DNA from: Microbacterium luticocti DSM 19459
GTDB taxonomy: Bacteria > Actinomycetota > Actinomycetes > Actinomycetales > Microbacteriaceae
DNA length: 64,000 bases
Assembly: GCF_000422405.1 (NCBI RefSeq)
Contig: NZ_AULS01000004.1
Coordinates: forward strand, 62,001 to 126,000
Reading direction: 5' to 3'
The stretch's first letter is position 1, and each line of letters opens with the position of its first letter. Shown here in pieces: positions 61,913 through 64,000 of the stretch. The notes below the pieces were generated by a model. The model had not been told where the DNA came from and did no database searches. It saw nothing but the letters and a program-made list of their open reading frames with translations. A program made the position numbers and the translations under genes.

Positions 61913-63286
61913 GTGCTCCTCTGCTTCTCGTCCAGCCATCGCACCGCCGCCCTCGACGTGGTCGAGCGGCTGGAGCGCGGCGCCGACGAGGTCATCGCCC
62001 GGCTGTGCGCACCCGATGCCGGCCTCGGCGGCAGCGTGGTGCTGGCCACCTGCAACCGCTTCGAGGTGTACGTCGATGCCCCCGATGACGCGGCCGCGGA
62101 ACCCGGCCGTACGGTGGCATCTCAGACCGCGGAACCCGGCCGCGACGCGCGGCCCGCGGCATCCGCCCACCGCCTGATCGACACCATCGCGGCCGCGACG
62201 GGCCTGGGCCCGGACGAGGTGCGGGGTGCGGGGATGCTGCTGCACGGCGATGCCGTCGCCGAGCACGTGTTCAGCGTCGCCAGCGGCCTGGAGTCGATCG
62301 TCGTCGGCGAGGGCGAGATCGCCGGGCAGGTGCGTCGGGCGCTCGAGTCCGCCCGCGAACGGGGCACCGCGACCCGCGAGCTGGAGCGGGTGTTCCAGCT
62401 CGCCGCCCGCACCTCGCGCGGCGTGAAGAACCGCACCGGACTGTCGCGCGCGGGCCGCTCGGTGGTGCGGCTGGCGCTCGACATGGCCGAGACGCGCATC
62501 ACCGATTGGTCGGCGACCCGCGTGCTGCTGGTGGGCACCGGTCGGTACGCCGGCGCCAGCCTGGCCGCGCTGCGCGAACGCGGCGTGGTGCACGTGCGCG
62601 CGTACTCGCGCACCGGCCGCGCCGGCGCCTTCGCCGCAAGCCACGACATCGAGCCGGTGGAATCGCTGACCGACGCCGTCGCCGACAGTGATCTCATCGT
62701 GGCGTGCAGCGTCGCGCCGACGGTGATCCTGGATGCCGCGACCGTCGCCGCCGCGCGCAGCCGGCCCGGCGCGCTGCCGCGACGGCTGATCATCGACCTC
62801 GGGCTGCCGCGCAACGTCGATGCCGCGGTGGCCGCCGTGCCCGACACCGAACTGCTGGATCTGGAGACGCTGCGCACGCACGCGCCGCTGCCCGAGCTGG
62901 GCGCTACCGACGAGGCGCGCGAACTCGTCGAGCAGGCCGTCGCCGACTACCGCCGGGTGGCGGCGGAGGATGCGGTCACCCCCGCGCTGGTGGCCCTGCG
63001 CGCGCACATCTTCGACGTGCTCGACGGCGAGATCGCCTGGGCGCGCCGCCGCGGCGACAGCAGCGAACAGACCGAGGCGGCCCTGCGTCACCTGGCCGGG
63101 GTGCTGCTGCACGGTCCGTCGGTGCGTGCCCGCGACCTGGCGGCAGCCGGCCGTGCCGACGAGTTCACCCGTGCCGTGGCGGCCCTGTTCGGCGTGGAAT
63201 CCGACGGCACCGCGCCCTCTCGTGGCTGTCCGGTGACCGAGTTGCGCGCGACCGAGGACACCGGGCGCGCCGGCGCGGCATCCTGA
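61913..63286 (+). CDS. hemA: Glutamyl-tRNA reductase
   Basis: 457 residues from the GTG at 61913. It reduces Glu-tRNA to glutamate-1-semialdehyde, the first committed C5 step and the substrate of HemL. Marks: CFSSSHRTAALDVVERLE, the catalytic Cys in VVLATCNRFEVYVD, SGLESIVVGEGEIAGQVRRALE, GRSVVRLALDMAE and IDLGLPRNVD. Just after the catalytic Cys is an Ala/Pro/Gly-rich loop with a short duplication (AAEPGR twice). It is divergent from hemE. Confidence 0.97.
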   Translation: MLLCFSSSHRTAALDVVERLERGADEVIARLCAPDAGLGGSVVLATCNRFEVYVDAPDDAAAEPGRTVASQTAEPGRDARPAASAHRLIDTIAAATGLGPDEVRGAGMLLHGDAVAEHVFSVASGLESIVVGEGEIAGQVRRALESARERGTATRELERVFQLAARTSRGVKNRTGLSRAGRSVVRLALDMAETRITDWSATRVLLVGTGRYAGASLAALRERGVVHVRAYSRTGRAGAFAASHDIEPVESLTDAVADSDLIVACSVAPTVILDAATVAAARSRPGALPRRLIIDLGLPRNVDAAVAAVPDTELLDLETLRTHAPLPELGATDEARELVEQAVADYRRVAAEDAVTPALVALRAHIFDVLDGEIAWARRRGDSSEQTEAALRHLAGVLLHGPSVRARDLAAAGRADEFTRAVAALFGVESDGTAPSRGCPVTELRATEDTGRAGAAS

Positions 63287-63301
63287 ATCCCAGCCGGAAT
63301 C

Positions 63302-64000
63302 TCAGCGACCGGGCCGGCCGGAGGCCGCGCAGAACGCGTCGTAGTCGGCGCGCGAGAGGTCGGCGTACGTGTACGCCCACTCCAGCAGCGGCTCGGCCGC
63401 CGCGCGGCCGCGGCCCAGGTACCCCGAGGCGACGGCCGCCGACGGTGACTGCGCGTGCGCACGGGCGAGCACGGCCGCGCACGCCTGGGCGTACCGCGTG
63501 AACGGCACGTCCTCGAGCGTGGCCATGTCGATCCCGCCCTTCATGTCGTGGAACTGCCGCACGTACAGGTCGAACCCGGTGTCGGAGCGGAAGTGCCCGA
63601 GGAACGGGTCGGACGCCGCCTGCAGGATGCGTTGCAACGCGACCACCCGGCCACCCTGGCCGTGCGCGGCCGTGTACTCGGCGACCACGTCGGGCTGCGT
63701 CATCCGGCCATGCTCGACCAGCACGCTCTGCGAGGCCTGTTTCGCCTGCAGCAGCAGCGCATTCTCGTCGCCGTCCTGGAACACGATCAGGTAGCAGCGT
63801 GTGCCGACGCTGCCCACGCCCACCACCCGCCGGGCCACGTCGGCGACGGTGTAGTTCTGCATGAGCATGCGGATGTCGACGTTCGTGGTGTCCAGATACC
63901 GCGCCACGTGTTGCTGCACGTCCCGCACCACCTCGGCCTCGACGTGCGTCATCGTGGGTGGGTTCTCGACGAACCGTCGCCGCCCGTCCGCGCCGGTCTC
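63302..64000 (-). CDS. DUF2252 family protein (C-terminal part)
   Basis: The frame continues to the right edge of the window, so the N-terminus is missing. 232 residues are visible. DUF2252 marks: RRRFVENPPTMTHVE, VARRVVGVGSVGTRCYLIVFQDGDENALLLQAKQA, GRMTQPDVVAEYTAAHGQGGRVVALQRILQAASDPFLGHF and FYVRQFHDMKGGIDMATLE. The fold resembles an aminoglycoside-kinase-like enzyme. The function of the family is unclear. It is convergent with hemA. Confidence 0.9.
   Translation of the reverse strand, partial: ETGADGRRRFVENPPTMTHVEAEVVRDVQQHVARYLDTTNVDIRMLMQNYTVADVARRVVGVGSVGTRCYLIVFQDGDENALLLQAKQASQSVLVEHGRMTQPDVVAEYTAAHGQGGRVVALQRILQAASDPFLGHFRSDTGFDLYVRQFHDMKGGIDMATLEDVPFTRYAQACAAVLARAHAQSPSAAVASGYLGRGRAAAEPLLEWAYTYADLSRADYDAFCAASGRPGR

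Overview
The window is high-GC DNA (by eye about 70% G+C) with actinobacterial gene content: coproporphyrin-type heme genes (hemQ), a HAIR/HspR-controlled dnaK operon, a BioQ-type biotin regulator, an IdeR/DtxR-like iron box and many GTG starts. The frequent words GGATGCCG and CGGCATCC and the gene repertoire fit Microbacteriaceae, most likely Microbacterium or a close relative. This placement is inferred from style and content; no 16S or marker search was possible.

Layout. 1-9042: end of a CtaG-like protein, a membrane-anchored unknown, a PIF1-like helicase, heme oxygenase with a DUF2470 protein, a serine-hydrolase-like lipoprotein without catalytic residues, an EamA exporter, a stress protein, a pair of fluoride channels and an MmyB-type regulator. 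9119-13737: ilvD, a gene-free stretch next to tRNA-Gly(CCC), dcd and an amino acid/polyamine permease. 13951-15137: a His-Gly-Phe repeat protein divergent from a His-rich MarR regulator, with three similar palindromes between them. 15147-21104: a five-gene nonulosonic (sialic-type) acid glycan operon. 21258-28282: an MFS protein, a membrane protein and dnaK-grpE-dnaJ-hspR. 28634-33983: cardiolipin synthase, then a small acyl-CoA dehydrogenase regulon with a TetR regulator and an operator at each end. 34337-52076: a carbohydrate locus interrupted by a toxin-antitoxin pair and the bioYMN/bioQ biotin module. 52084-53240: a small membrane protein and a 5'-truncated mgtE. 53420-63286: heme genes hemL, hemB, hemC, cpfC/hemH, chdC/hemQ, cgoX/hemY and hemE on one strand with hemA divergent. 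63302-64000: a partial DUF2252 gene.

The most interesting system is the carbohydrate locus. A secreted DUF4185/GH183 protein, an ABC importer (binding protein plus two permeases, no ATPase), an intracellular DUF2961/GH172 enzyme, an intracellular GH116 enzyme, an L-fucose/D-arabinose isomerase, an FGGY kinase, a LacI regulator and an unrecognised 316-residue protein lie together. The first three enzyme families include D-arabinan-cleaving members, and the isomerase and kinase would take D-arabinose to D-ribulose 5-phosphate. I infer a D-arabinan (mycobacterial-type arabinogalactan) utilisation locus. A near-palindrome with core AATCGATT lies in or beside three promoters of the locus, which ties it to one LacI regulon.

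The second theme is small palindromic and tandem repeats: five exact 63-bp periods between hemB and hemL, two pairs of ~75-86 bp nested palindromes, and a GAGCGAGCG-type mini-repeat that sits in frame inside bioM, hemL and the GH116 gene. Many genes also show a -10-like hexamer exactly 6 nt before the start codon, which suggests leaderless transcription.
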